From positions 1,949,253 to 2,013,252 of the forward strand of contig NW_003101675.1 in assembly GCF_000003855.2 (NCBI RefSeq): a DNA stretch of 64,000 bases. Reading direction: 5' to 3'. Below are positions 10,646 to 24,432 of the stretch, piece after piece (within the stretch, counting starts at the first letter, position 1; every line of letters begins with the position of its first letter). The notes beneath the pieces were generated by a model. It was not told the origin of the DNA. It worked only from the letters and a program-made list of their open reading frames with translations, and searched no databases. Both the position numbers and the translations under genes were made by a program. This DNA is from Blastomyces gilchristii SLH14081. Taxonomy: Eukaryota; Ascomycota; Eurotiomycetes; Onygenales; Ajellomycetaceae.

Positions 10646-13226
10646 AATCTATTAATACTTCTTCAGAATTTAAGATCACTGATACTGATACTAATACTCT
10701 GTAAGTTTATTTATAATTGAATCACTGTAACTTATAGTATCTATCTATAATATTTTATAACTAATAGAAAAGATGATTGAAATTATCTTATATTATCAGA
10801 ATATTACAGTAAAATAGTTAAGAAATAAAGATCTTTATAAAGACTTAAATTCAGAGTTCTGATATTTTAACTTATTAATAATACAGTACTTCTATAAAGC
10901 AGTGAAATATACTATATTCAGCATTTTTTAAAGCAGAGATATTTAATAATAATTAATATTATACTATTTTACTTAAATAGAAGCTGAAATATCTTATTAA
11001 TACTCTCTTCTTTATACAATTTAATCATAATTCTAATCTGAATATTATTAACTTTTAAACTGCTTTTGAGATTATTCAGACTGATATATTAATCTGATTT
11101 AATTTACTTACTTCTATTCTAAAAAATAAATATATTAATTAAAAGAGATATGAATGAGACTCAGATAAAATAACAGCTATTAAATAGCTATTTATTATTA
11201 TAAGTAATATATATCACTCTTATTTCTTAAAAAACTTAAACTTCTTCAGCTCTATTCTCTCTGCATATTTTCATAGCTCAGAAGTAAAATAATAAGTAAT
11301 AGAAATTATTTCTAGCTTTGAACTCTGTTACAGCTATATAATATGAAATAGATTAATAATGAAAATTACTAAATAAGAGAAGATATAACTTAATATTCTT
11401 AACTTATTAATATTTCTATTTAATATCTCAAACTTCTAGTAATCTCTGATAATATCTATTATTTTCTGATATATTCTTTAAACTTCTATTAACTTCTGAG
11501 TCAATTACTTAATTAATTCTTACTATTAAATTAAACTTCAGCAGCTTGTTAAAGATTCTTAAGTTATTATAATCTATAATAATATGAACTTTAAGAAGAC
11601 TGTATAAGATAAGATAATCAGATATAATAATTTTATAACTATTATAATTACTGCTGCTGTAATTATTTCTTCTGAGATTTCAGAATCTAATCTAACTTAG
11701 ATTATATATAATTTCATAAGACTACTAATACTATAAGAAATTATTAATGTATCTGATATAATAGATAATAATAATGAGCTTCAGAAGTAAATAACATTAT
11801 ATCTTATTTCAGATACTATTTAAAAGATTTATAATAATAAAGTTAAAAGTATTTTTAGTACTGTAAATAATTTACTATTTTAAATATCTATTATTAATAT
11901 ACTTTCTGTACATAGAACATGTTTTCAGTAGTTAAGTACTATTTTTAAAAATAAGAATACTATTATGAGAACTATGAGAGTTTATAAGAAGATATTAAAT
12001 AATTTTCTTAATTTATAAGAGATTATACAGTATTTTCAACTTATCTCTTTTCAGTATATAAAAATACTTTGACTATAAAACTTATTTAGTTAGTTAAGAT
12101 AAAGTAGTTAAAATCTACAGATATCTTTGAATAGTATAACTAACTTTATTCTATTTCTGAATAATTTTATATTCAAATAAATCTACTTTTTATTATTATT
12201 TATACTTATTTTAAAGCTGAAGTCTCTGAGAAGACTTATCACTGTATTCAGTCTGATCTCACTTATTAAAACTGAAATTCTATGACTGCTATCAATTTAA
12301 AATATTATCTTCTTAAGTCAGTGATTTCTCAGAGCTTTATATCTTAAAGTTTTACTTTATTTTATACTATTATACAATATTAAGATTATTCAGTTAGTAA
12401 TTTTAAGTACTTAGAAGATGTTAATTCTATTATATAATAGCTTAGTTCTTCACAGTATCTTCAGCTTATTAAAAATGTATATATTAAAGTATTTACTTTT
12501 AATATCTGAAATGAAATTGACTCTCAAATCTCTTAGCTTACTTAAGATATTAAATTCTGTATTATATATTATCTTCTCTGAGAATGTGAATTATTCATTC
12601 AAATACACTATACTATTAAGTATGATAATATTGAACTTCTTAAGTACTTTATTTCATCTCTGATTATCTTCTTTCTTAATACTAATTAATATAATTATAT
12701 TACTAAGATACTTTATTATTTTTAAATACTTTAATTTATTAAAATCTTTTCTCTGTATTAAGTGATTATAACTGTGAGTCTTATTAACTGATCTGAAAAA
12801 CTCAGCTTCTTTAAAATAAATAATCTAGACATGAAACATCTTAATAATAGCTGTAAGCTGAAGATGAAATGCTATAAAAATTCAATAAAGAATATCTATT
12901 TTATATTTAATTAAGTCTATCTATTAAATACATAAGTTCATCAGCTACAGTGAATTTTAGAGTCTATCTTTAAGTGTTCACTTACTAAGAAATATACAAG
13001 TACTGTTACTAAGCTTGAGATATTCTCTACTGCTAGAAGTCTATTGAAGAATGATTATATCTTATCTTAAGATTTACTTTTACTGTCAAAGAAATGTATA
13101 TTTAACTCCTTGAATATACTTTTAATTAAAGTGAAAAGTCTGAAAAAGAAGATTGAGTATTTTAATCAAGTATGAATTCAGCAGCAGTTGATTGTAATAA
13201 ACTTGAATTTAAATGATATAATTATT
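10646..13226. other. Degenerate AT-rich region of unknown origin
   Basis: About 2.6 kb, more AT-rich than the gypsy elements on either side, with dense stops in every frame. I could not match it to any element in the window. The longest open stretch, 12418-12663 (+), is a hydrophobic low-complexity frame without any motif and is probably chance. It is likely an older, more decayed repeat that received gypsy-A copies 1 and 2. Confidence 0.55.
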
Positions 13227-13231
13227 AATAC

Positions 13232-13539
13232 TGTGGCGGGCTGCGCCTGATCAATTATATAGACTATTCTGTTACACTTCATAGATTCTTTCACTTCACT
13301 CTCAAACATGTACACTCTGATTCTCAGCCATTCTTGATCACTGATCCTCGGCTGCTATGAAAATGTATAGATTCTTCCACTCTGAAGCTTCACTGCATAT
13401 GTCATCACATACATGTATAAATATTCACTCTGATCACTGATTTCTACACTTTCTCTTTCTTTCCTTCTCTAACATTTTTCTCTTTGTTATATAAGATCTA
13501 TCAATATTATACTAATCTATTCAGTGTAGATCTCTTACA
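13232..13539 (+). repeat. 5' LTR of gypsy-A copy 2
   Basis: It begins TGTGGCGGGCTGCGCC, close to the unmutated family terminus, and ends CTCTTACA at 13539. At 308 bp it is slightly shorter than the other LTRs. Confidence 0.88.
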
Positions 13540-13831
13540 CTAGAAAAATGTTCATCATCTTCTTATTAGAAATAATTACTCACTGAGATATCTGAACATG
13601 TAACAATGCATAAGAAATAGAGAAACAGTTAAACAGTTAAGCAGACACTGAGTTCTCAGATAGAAGCTTGCTCATCAGTCACTCTGACTCTGTAACAAGA
13701 TCTTATGAAGAGAGTAAGATCTTATAAGAGAATATCAGTGAAAGACCTGAGAGTTCTGACATCTCAGATGTATAAGATATTCATACAATTACACTTTCAC
13801 AGATATCATACATCTGACAATTGATATAATC

Positions 13832-16800
13832 ATATCTAATGATAATATGAGAGAATCTTCAAACACAAGCATAGAAGTGATATCACAGTGACTCTGAGCA
13901 ATGTTGAAATTACAACAGCAATAAATAGCTGATATGCATATAACTCAATAACTTCAATATGAAGAGATTCAATAATTAACTCATGTGATTTCAACATCTA
14001 CAGAATTAAATACAAAAGTGCTGAAAGAATGCTTAGATGCTTCTGTATATTTCAATACTTCTGATCTCACTCTCTACTCATTATAAAGAATGAAAATGCT
14101 TGTGAAACTGAGTGTAGATGAAGATATCATCAGTTTATTAATCAATCAAGATTGATATATTAATGAACAATTAAAGAATCATATAAAACAGAAGTTTTAT
14201 TCATGAATAAAAGCATGTGAATCAGTGTTGTAAATATCTGATAATATTATAAAACATCTTGATATTCTGTTCTGAGATACTGTCATACAACAGAAAGTAT
14301 TAGATTGATTACAGAGCATCTGACAGAGAAACACTTCTCTTATAACATTTATTTCTGACTTCAACACCAAGATTCTAGAAGCAGGTGATCAATCTTGAGA
14401 GAATTGAATGAAGATTAGCATACTCAAGAAGACATTGACTTTTAAACTCTTACAGACTCTTGTAAGTGTAGATAAAGATTAGACTTATGAAGACTTTTAC
14501 ACACAGCTTCAGACATTGAATGACTATCTTATCAAGCTCAAGAGTATACAGAACAGTGATAGAAGATATTACATCTCAGCAACTTATACACTCACACTGA
14601 AAAACAGTAATGATGCAGATATCATGAACTGAATAGATTCAAATATCTATATATAAGCAAGAGTTTCTGCTGTTTGAACAGGCTTCTGAGTCTCTGAGAT
14701 CACTTCTGAAGAAGTCACTGATTGATGTTAATGTGAAGTATGTATCAACTGTAACTGATCAGAATACATTGCTTTCAACTACTGATCAGTCTACATGTCT
14801 TCTCACTTGAAAAATAAATCAGTATCTGTCTGTGTTAACCACATTGTAGTGAAGAAAGATTCAGAAGATAACTATGAGAATGTCTCAGTGAAACAGAAAA
14901 AAGATTAGCTTCTGTTCAAATTTGTAAACAGAAGCTTGAAGAGATTGAATAACAACAATTTAAAGAGAAAATGACAATGAATGCAATTCTTGTATCTACT
15001 GTAATTGATACTATATATAATATGAAAGCCATGATAGACAGTGATCTATGTCACTATACAATGATAAAATCTTCAGTTGTAAGATGTCATAATCTCCAGT
15101 GTATCTCTTTATTAAAACTCTGACTTCTCACAGAATTTGATGATCTGAAAGATGTTTGTATTCATTACATGATAAAACTAAACATAGATGTGAAAGAATA
15201 TCAACATAAAGATGTCTACACATATGAAGTTGATAATCTTGATTATAATCTTATGTTAGAACTTGTCTGACTATCTGAACAAGACATCTTACTGAATGCT
15301 TAAAACAGAAGCTTGATATTCTCTAATGATAATAGAATTCATGAAGATAATATTCACAAGACTATGAATCTTACACAGATCTAGACTGACCGTGTGACTG
15401 TGTCTGAGACCAGGACCAGATTTTTTGATAGTCTCATTACCAATTCGACTGATCCCATTACACGGTTTTAACATTAGATAGTAGTTTCATACTGTCCCAG
15501 TGAGACTTACTGTCTACTCTTGTCACATTTTCCAAATGGGATCATGATTTCCACTTCTCAATTTAAATTATTTTTATTGCTTTAAATGACTTTAAATCTC
15601 ATTTGAGTGTTACCAAAAAGCGTTACTTTTTAAAAAATTAAAAATAGTCTAAAAAAAACCTTAAAATGTCTAAAAATAGTAACTTTATGCCAAGAATGGG
15701 ACTAAATGAGATCAAATGAGACCACTTTCTCATTTTTTTCAAGTCATGATTCCATTTTAAGATCTGATATATAGTCACTTTACATATTTTTTTAATAGCC
15801 AGTCCCAGCGGGATTCACGCCAAGAAATATATGAGACCAGATCAAATGAGATCAAACATGAAATTCATGATCTCAGCGGCCAGTCTACACAGATCTCTGT
15901 CAACACTTATGAAATACTCTGAAAAAGATGATCATCATTAAAATCACTGACAGAGTTATTAACAAGTTCACTGATAGCAGAATCATGTGTCAATCTATTT
16001 CATCAGTCTGACTAATATTAAAAAGATCTTAGAAAAGTTATCTTGTACTACAATAACAGATTCTCACACAAAACTCTCTTAATAATATCATGAATATCTA
16101 GATGTCTTCTGATAAGATAATATTATGAATATATCTTCTTTACAAGACTCAGAAGTGAATCACAGTATCAAGTTAGAAAAGAAGAATAATAAGAACTCTG
16201 AGTCACTGTGAGGCTTTCTTTATAATATGTCTCAAGATGAACTTCTTCTTCTTCAGAAGACACTCAATGATCTGTTGAATAAGAAATTCATATATATTAG
16301 CAACTCTTCTGCTGCAGCTTCTATTCTCTTTGCAAAGAAGTCAGATGAAGAACTCTGATTCTGTGTAAACTATTATAATCTAAACAGATTGATAAAGAAA
16401 GATTATTATTTCTTATCTCTTATCAATGAAACTCTAGCATATATCAGATAAGCTCAATGATTTACAAAGCTAGATATCATCACTGCATTTCATAAGATTC
16501 ATATCACTGAAGAAGATGAATGACTTACAGTATTTCAAATATATTATAATCTCTTTGAATGAATAATTACACTCTTTGAACTGACTAACACTCTCAGTAC
16601 ATTTCAGAAGTATATCAACTGAGTACTCTGAGATTTTCTTAATAAGTTTGTATCTGCTTATCTAGATGACATTCTCATGTTTATCAATGAATTCAGAAAA
16701 GAGTATCAAGAGTATGTATAAAGAGTATTATAATGACTATAAGAAGCAGAACTATTAATTGATATTAATAAGTGTGATTTCAAAGTTAAGAGTACTAAAT

Positions 16801-19113
16801 ACTTAGATTTCATCATAGAAGCTGATAAGAGAATTCAAATGAATTCTGAGAAGATCTCTGCTATTCTTGAATAAAAAGCTTCATATACTGTGAAAGATGT
16901 ATGAAGCTTCATTAAATTCACTAACTTCTATCAGTGATTTATATGAAACTTCTCAGATATCATGAGATCACTTACAGAACTCACTAAAAAGAACTCAGTA
17001 TTTCAATGATTAGCAGACACTGAAGCTGCATTTATATAGATAAAGAAGATATTCATTAATATCTCTCTACTGATAATATTCAATTCTGATTACAAGACAG
17101 TTGTTGAAGCTGATTTCTCTGACTATGTGATAGAAGAAGTAATATTGTAATATAATAATAAAGATGTTCTACAATTATATGTCTTCATGTCTAAGAAACT
17201 GAGTTCTGCTGAATGCAATTATGAGATCTATAATAAGAAACTTCTTACAATCATACACTGTTTAGAAGAATGAGACTCTGAACTCTGAAATATCTCTGAA
17301 TTTGAGATAGTTATAAATTATAAGAACTTTAAATACTTCATAACTATCTATAAACTCACTGAATGACAGATATAATGATTTGAGTTCTTAAGTCACTTTT
17401 ATTTTATAATACACTACTATTCTGATAGTCAGAACTCAATGATAGATACTCTCTTATAATAAGAGTAAGATATATTATCTGATGTAACAGATACTCACTG
17501 AATAAACTGAGAGCATCAGCTCTTGAATCTAAAGATACTAGTTAATTAGAATGAAACAGCTCACAGCACTATATATACTTCTCTGATTAGAACTCTCACT
17601 GATATCTCAACTTCTCTCAAATCTATATTAGATAAGCTATAACATACAGTAGCTTAAATCAATGAACTTCTTCAAGCACTCACTGAAGCAGTATGACAAA
17701 AAGTATTCTGATTTTCTCCAGAATTACATGTAAGAATTAACATCTCAGAATATTCAATCAATGATAATAACACTCTATGATTCTGTAAATAATGCTGAGT
17801 TTCTCACTCTGAACTCTTACACATCTGAATAATGTAAGAGATGTATAATTCATGTATAACTGATCATTCAGGCTGTGAATAACTGTATAAAATGATCTTT
17901 CAAGAGTTCTATTGATCTGAGATATTAAACAGTATCAGATACTTTATCTAAAACTGTAATCACTATTCTTCTGTTATCTTATGAAAGAACTGTAGAAAAG
18001 ATTCACTGAAATCACTTGATATTTCTGATAGAATCTGATAAGATATAGCAATTGACTTCACTATTAATCTATCTAAGAGCAAGAGTTATAGAAACATTCT
18101 GATCATCATTGACTGACTAAGTAAAGATATAATATTGAAATCTTATAATAAGATGAATACTGAATAAGTCACTGAAGCCTTCTTACAGAGTTCATTCTAT
18201 TAGATGTATGAATTACTGAGATCAATAGTATTAAATTGAGATCATCAATTTGTGAGTGCTCTCTGAACAAGAATCTGTCAAGTTCTCAAGATTATATACT
18301 GTCTGTCAACTATCTATTATCTCAAGACTGATAGTGTATCAGAATGAACAATTCAGACTGTAAAGAACTATCTCTGTAAGTTCTGTAATTACTTACAAGA
18401 TAATTGACATGATCTGCTTCTACACACAGAGATCACTATTAATAAATGAGATGTTATTTTAACAGATATAAGTCTGTTCTTTCTTACACACAGTTATCAT
18501 ATGAAGATGTTGAATCTTCTAGAGATTACACAGTTCATACTGAACCTCTGCAGTTCAATTCAGATCACTGATAATATAGTAATAAAGCTTCAAGATGCCT
18601 GCAATTGAGCAGAGATCTTCATGATAACTGTAAAACAAGATTAAGAGAATCAAATCAATGTTCACTGAGATCTCACTGAACAATATAAGATAGAAGATCT
18701 GATATGATTAAATCTTAAGAATATATGAATCACACATTCATCTCATACACTAGATTATCATCACATCAGATATAAAGTGATAGAAGTTCTAGATAGTTAT
18801 AACTACTGCCTTAACACATTATCAGAGATCTATGATATATTTCATACAAGCTTGCTTCACTGCACTATCACTGATTCATTCTCTTCTCAACTGACTTCTG
18901 ACTGACAGTCATCAGACATCATAGAAGAAGATAATAAGCTTGAGTGAAAGATTAAGAATATTCTTGATAAGAGACTCTGCAGCTGTGACTGACAATATCT
19001 TATAAAATGAGTCAGCTATAAATTATAATCAATCAATCTGAACTCTGAGTTCTGTATTATCTGAAACAGCAGCTCTTGACTGATGAGAACTGCTTCTGAA
19101 AGAAGAAGGCTAA
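13832..19113 (+). pseudogene. Gypsy-A gag-pol polyprotein remnant (copy 2)
   Basis: The start codon matching copy 1 is mutated to ATA at 13832. The zinc knuckle is at 14741-14782 and the YLDDIL catalytic box at 16659-16676, both recognisable. The chromodomain is about 18920-19080. The frame is interrupted in the protease-to-reverse transcriptase linker by the MITE at 15382-15887. TGA codons at former Trp positions are the commonest breaks. Confidence 0.85.
15382..15887 (-). mobile_element. hAT-like MITE, copy 1
   Basis: A 506-bp non-coding element with terminal inverted repeats TAGACTGACC/GGCCAGTCTA and a perfect 8-bp TSD, CACAGATC (15374-15381 and 15888-15895). The uninterrupted gypsy-A copy 1 confirms the empty site. 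An 8-bp TSD with short TIRs starting TAG suggests the hAT superfamily. It keeps several CC, GG and CG dinucleotides although its host element has lost them. Orientation is opposite to the other three copies. Confidence 0.88.
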
Positions 19114-19442
19114 TGTGACAGACTGCGCCTGATCAATTATATAGACTATTCTGTTACACTTCATAGATTCTTTCACTTCACTTCATAGATTCTTTCACTT
19201 CACTCTTGAACATGTACACTCTGATTCTCAGTCATTCTCAATTGTCAATTCTCAGCTGTTATGAACATGTATAGATTCTTCCGCTCTGAAGCTTCACTGT
19301 ATACATTACTATATATGTGTATAAATATTCACTCTGATCACTGATTTCTACACTTTCTCTTTCTTTTCTTCTCTAATGTTTTTCTCTTTGTTATATAAGA
19401 CCATCAATATTATACCGATCTATTCGGCGTAGACCTCTTATA
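19114..19442 (+). repeat. 3' LTR of gypsy-A copy 2
   Basis: It begins TGTGACAGACTGCGCC and ends CTCTTATA. It contains a short internal tandem duplication of the CTTCATAGATTCTTTCA segment (about 19155-19205) that is absent from the 5' LTR. Confidence 0.87.
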
Positions 19443-19447
19443 AATAC

Positions 19448-20597
19448 TGAAGTTGAGTTTTATTCTGAGAAATTCAATGATAATATAGAGTAAGATTCTA
19501 TTTTTATTAAAAATATACTATCTTTATCTACTGTAAATAATCTATCTGATACTTTAAAAACAATTCTGAAGAAAAATAACTAAAATTAATAAATATACTA
19601 AAGCTTTACTTACTTTATCTTTATTTAATATACAATATTATATTTTCACTGATAAATATATTAATAATAGAACTTCTGCATTGTTCTGTCAACTTATGAA
19701 ATAAACATGACTAACATCTGATAAATTTTATTTTTAAGATATCATTTTTTAATATCAACTAATTTACATTTATAACTGATACTTATTAAGAATATCTGTA
19801 TAGAATCTTCAACATATTCATCTGTATAAATTACTTATTTATTAGAGTTCTACTTGAAATCTTCTTTATAAAACAGAGCAGTATAAATAAAATAAGAATC
19901 TAAACTGTCAGAGCACTACTTCTCAGTGAAGAAGAAGATGACCTCTTTAACAGCAACTGATATAACTATGTTGATGAGAATGTAATGAGATTCTTAAGCT
20001 TATATTTGAAGATACTATATCTGCTCTTACATATAATAATCTGATAGTGAGAATAAGAATTTCTGAACTTAACTATCTGAGCTCTTCTCTTCTCAGAGTA
20101 TACTTAACATTTTTCATTATTCTCTTGACAGACAGTACATCTATTCTCTCTCAGTAGCTGCTCACTCAGCTCTGTCTTTATTATTTAGTTAATATAATCT
20201 CACACTCTCTGCTTCTGTGAAGAGAAGCACTGAAACTTCTTGTAACTTATGAGAGACTGATCATCATTTCTCTGATTTCTGAGACTAATAGAATAATGAG
20301 CTCTTGCTTATCATTCAATTTCAATTCTGTTTTAACTGACTTGTCAGCTGTGCCTGCTCTCAACATACACAGCTGATGAATGAAGTGTTGAGAAGAAGAG
20401 AGACATTATATAACATTGTTAACAGTGACAGTGACAGTGAGAGAAAGAAAGTGTCTAACACAGAAGAGAGCTGAAAGAGTGAAAAAGATAAGCTTATTAA
20501 TGCAGAGAGTAGAGAGAGTGAAAGAGATCATAATAACTCTGAAAAGAAGAAGAAAAAGCTAATATAATATGTCAGTGATTGATTCTTTCTCTATTAT
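19448..20597. other. Degenerate AT-rich region
   Basis: Continuation of the older sequence beyond gypsy-A copy 2, with no recognisable gene. Purine-rich runs (GTGACAGTGACAGTGAGAG and similar) occur around 20420-20560. It ends at the MITE copy 2 insertion. Confidence 0.5.
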
Positions 20598-21102
20598 TAG
20601 ACTGGCTGCTGAGATCATGAATTTCATGTTTGATTTCATTTGATCTGGTCTCATACATTTCTTGGCATGAATTCCGCTGGGACTAATCATTAAAAAAACA
20701 TGTAAAGTGACTATATATCAGATCTTAAAATGAGATCATAGCTTAGAAAAAATAAGAAAGTGATTTCATTTGATCTCATTTAGTCTCATTCTTGGCATAA
20801 AGTTACTATTTTTAGACATTTTAAGGTTTTTTTAGACTATTTTTAATTTTTTAAAAAGTAACGCTTTTTGATAATACTCAAATGAGATTTAAAGTCATTT
20901 AAAGCAATAAAAATAATTTAAATTGAGAAGTGAAAATCATAGTCTTATTTGAAAAATGTGACAAGAGTAGACAGTAAGTTTCACTGAAACAGTATGAGAC
21001 TACTATCTAATGTTAAAACAGTGTAATGAGATCAGTTGAATTGATAATGAAATTATCAAATATTCTGATTCTGATCTCAGACACGGTCACACGGTCAGTC
21101 TA
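20598..21102 (+). mobile_element. hAT-like MITE, copy 2
   Basis: A 505-bp copy with TIRs TAGACTGGC/GGTCAGTCTA and a perfect 8-bp TSD, TCTATTAT (20590-20597 and 21103-21110). Compared with copy 3 it carries many C-to-T changes, for example CCGCCGGGA changed to CTGCTGAGA. Confidence 0.88.
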
Positions 21103-21110
21103 TCTATTAT

Positions 21111-23600
21111 ATATATCTCATTTATATTCATATTGCTTACTTAATTAGTTCTGACAGAACTTCTTTCTCTGTAAAAAACAGAGAAGAGAAGAAGTCTGAG
21201 AAAGAGAAAGAGAAATAAGAATAAGAGCTACTATGTAATAATATTAACTTCTTATTATCTTATTATATTATACTCATTTAGAGAGAGCTTTTCACATTCA
21301 TCTGAATAAGTTCAGCTTGTCATCTCTGTTCTTCAAAGAAGAAAGAGAAGTCTCAGACACTTTCTCACTCTCATTCTCACAGATGAGAATAAGAATAAGA
21401 ATGAGAGCAGAGAAGTGAGAGTAAGCACAGATATAAGTACAGAAGAAAGAACTAATTGTCAGAGTTAGTATTTTATTTCATTCTCATTATACTTTTCATA
21501 CTGAATAGACATGTACAGTGAGTGATGAACTCTGTTAGAGCAGAGTTATTCATGCAGAATAGCTGTAGCAGCAGTAAGTATGTTCTTTTCACTGATAGAA
21601 AAGCAGAGTGAGTGCATTCACATCAATGTTGCAGAAGAAAGAGATGTCATATTAATTTTTTTAAATTATGAAGAAGAAGAAAAGAAGAAGAGAAAAAAAG
21701 AAAAAAAAAAGATTTAAAAATATCAGTATAGTGTTATTTATTTCTTCTTCAATATAGTGAATTTATCTTCTCACTTATTAACTAATTTAATAGGCTCAGA
21801 AGTTCACACAACTTCAAAGAAATTCACAGATGTTTATAAAAGATCAGTGAAGTTAAAAAAAGATCAAAGATATATATAAATATAAAGATTACTACTTATT
21901 ATAAAAGATCTCATCATCTTGCAGTATTATTTCTCTTGAAGATCTCATCATCTTACAGTATTATTTCCCTTGAAGATCTCATTGCCTTGCAGTATCATTT
22001 CTCTCAAAGATCTCATCACCTTGCAGCATTATTTTCCTTGAAGATCTCATTGTCTTACAGTATCATTTCTCTTAAAGATCTTATTATCTTATAACTGTAT
22101 GATAATCAGCATTTTCTCATTCTCATTCTTTACTAGTAATGAGAAGCTTTTCATACTCTTCAAGCTATGTACTGTTTTTCTCAATCTCATTGATCTAGAA
22201 GTTCACAGAACTTTGAAGAAGTTTGCAGATATTTACATAAAATTTCATTGACTCAGAAGTTCACAGAACTTTGAAGATTATAATGACTTGAATAGCTGAT
22301 ATCTTCAGTTGTTTATAAGCTATAATTATTATTCTAACTCAGGTGTTACTTCTTATTGCTTATTTTACTATCAGAGATGAAGAATATGACAATTATAAAA
22401 TTTAATAATACTTTTTTAATTGATTTCATATTATCTGTGAATGCTATACTTCTTTTCTCATTCAACATAATTACACTTGAACTGCTTTCAGACTGTGGTC
22501 TTGAGTATGTGAACTGCTAGAGCAAGATGCTATTAAAGCTTATTAAGCTTAGAAGGAAATCTTTGACAGTTATTGAGTCAGTTATATAAGCTATATTCAC
22601 TTTTTAAAGTGAAGTTCATATCTTTAAAATATCAAGATTTAAGTGAGAAAACAATCTTATCATTCTACAGTATCTGAGTTTATATATTGATTATCTTTAA
22701 AAGATAGTTCTGAGTTAGAAAGAAGCTGAGCTTTTATAATTATTATAGACGCAGAAATCTTTAAGTTATAGTCATTGAGAACTTTGTCAGTTGTGTGAGT
22801 AAGATTGATTTTTAACTCTTTAACTGCTTTGCAACATTCAATCAGATGTATGATAATAAATTTAATCATTGACACAGTTTGCAGCTTATTAAGCTTAAAA
22901 GAAAATCTTTGATGATTACATAGCAGAATTGAAAGAATAGTATCTCATTAATCATTTAAAATAAAGAAAAAAAAAAGGAAAAAAAAGAAGATATTAAGAG
23001 AAAAAAAAATAAAAATAAAAATAAAAATAAAAGTAAAAGTAAAAACAGTAATAGTAACAGAATATAAAGCTACTTCTTAATAATTTCTCTGTTAATCTTA
23101 CAGTCAACAGAATCTGCTGAGTATAAAGAAAAACTCATTGATAACTTCTCATTGAAAAAATAACTTATATTATACAAGTTAACATTGTGATCTGTACTGA
23201 TAATAATCTGAAAACCTTCTTCAATAAATGATTTCAGTGTATAATTATAATAGAACCTGATTAATTAGTTATTTATTATCAGTATACTCTGCAACTTCTT
23301 TATAATATGGTAATAATTATTATTATCTTCTTACTTATAACACATCATCTCTTACAATCTTCTAATATAATATTTTATAATATAATAAGACTCTCTGAGA
23401 ATCTATAATAATATCTGTTAATATCTAAGCTTTCTCTAGAAATATAGTGAATATACAGTATAGTATATTAAATTATGAAAATAGTAATTATCATATGTTT
23501 TTCTAACATCAGAAATAATACATTTATACAATGACTTAAATTCAGTTATATAAAGACAGTATACACATATCTTCTCAGACTTTATTGTATAGTAAGTGTT
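21111..23600. other. Degenerate AT-rich region with local repeats
   Basis: No gene is recognisable. It holds A/G-rich microsatellite-like tracts at 21665-21720 and 22960-23050 (AAAAAT-type units). A repeated CAGAAGTTCACAGAACTTTG motif recurs near 21790, 22195 and 22253. A pair of GCTTATTAAGCTTA direct repeats about 350 bp apart (near 22535 and 22885) could be ends of a small unknown element. The minus-strand frame at 22660-22875 has no motif. Confidence 0.5.
21907..22095. repeat. 34-bp tandem repeat, about 5.5 copies
   Basis: Units beginning GATCTCATCATCTTGCAGTA start at 21907, 21941, 21975, 22009, 22043 and 22077, a strict 34-bp period. Units differ mainly by C/T and G/A transitions, and some retain CC (CCCTT, ACCTT, TTCCTT). 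Confidence 0.9.
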
Positions 23601-24429
23601 ATAATAAGCTTTTGTAATACGGAAGAACGTACAATCACTGAATGATAACGCGGCCGCTTCTGAACTTGCTTATGAATGTAAAGAGGTCATAGCAGCCATC
23701 AATTAATTTAGTGTACAGTATATAAGAAGCTGATGTACATCTGTAATCATACACTGACTCAAGCAACCTTTGAATCACATCTGATAGCATGTCTAAAAAC
23801 TGGTGAGAAGTGCAGACTTCTCTAGAGCATGATAATTCTGTCTATGAAGTGATTCATAGTTATCATGTCAGTGTGGTTCTAAAATGTCTCAAAAGATAGT
23901 GTATAAAGAAGTAGTGAGTAGAAGAGTATCTGATTGATACTGCTTCACTTGTTGAGAGAAAACTTCATACTCAGATAAATACCATGTATGTGAATAGATG
24001 AGATGTGAGAAAAGAGATAAGAGTGATGAACCAGATTCAAAGAAGTTCACTTCCTACTCAAAAGAAGAATAAAAAGAGAGAAGTGATCATCATCAGAGTT
24101 ATACAATAATAACAGAAATCATATAACAATATAGCAATATAATGATATAGTAATATAATGATATAGTAATATAATGATAGACATTGTACAATCAATAAGA
24201 AATCACTGAAATAAATATCTTCTCTAGTCAATACAAACACTCTTCTCTGCTATCTGAATCAGAAGATATGCAGAACCTCTCAGAGAATTTACTTAGAGTA
24301 GTAAGAAAAGCAGCTGAGACTGCTGAATCAGAATCAAAGCTCTGTATATATACAAGAATTCTAAACAAAATTAAGGTCTTGTGTATACAGTGACAGACTG
24401 AGACAGAAGTTAAACAACAATTGACATTC
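23601..24429. other. Non-coding AT-rich stretch upstream of gypsy B
   Basis: It includes a small CpG-containing patch at 23619-23657 with a GCGGCCGC octamer at 23650-23657. It also has a short tandem array of AATATAATGATATAGT units at about 24125-24180. It may contain the 5' LTR of gypsy B, but I could not find a matching 3' copy by eye. Confidence 0.45.
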
Positions 24430-24432
24430 ACT

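Larger units (their letters stand above)
13232..19442 (+). mobile_element. Gypsy-A copy 2, carrying a MITE
   Basis: Complete element with LTRs at 13232-13539 and 19114-19442 and a perfect 5-bp TSD, AATAC (13227-13231 and 19443-19447). It is collinear with copy 1 over gag, protease, reverse transcriptase, RNase H, integrase and chromodomain. It is interrupted at 15382-15887 by a hAT-like MITE. Many in-frame TGA codons make it inactive. Confidence 0.92.

Noticed and set aside
12418..12663. Small hydrophobic protein of 81 codons
   Set aside because: Low-complexity Leu/Ile/Ser frame in extremely AT-rich DNA, with no motif or relative in the window.
21907..22095. CRISPR-like array
   Set aside because: The whole 34-bp unit is repeated with no spacers, and the DNA is fungal nuclear.
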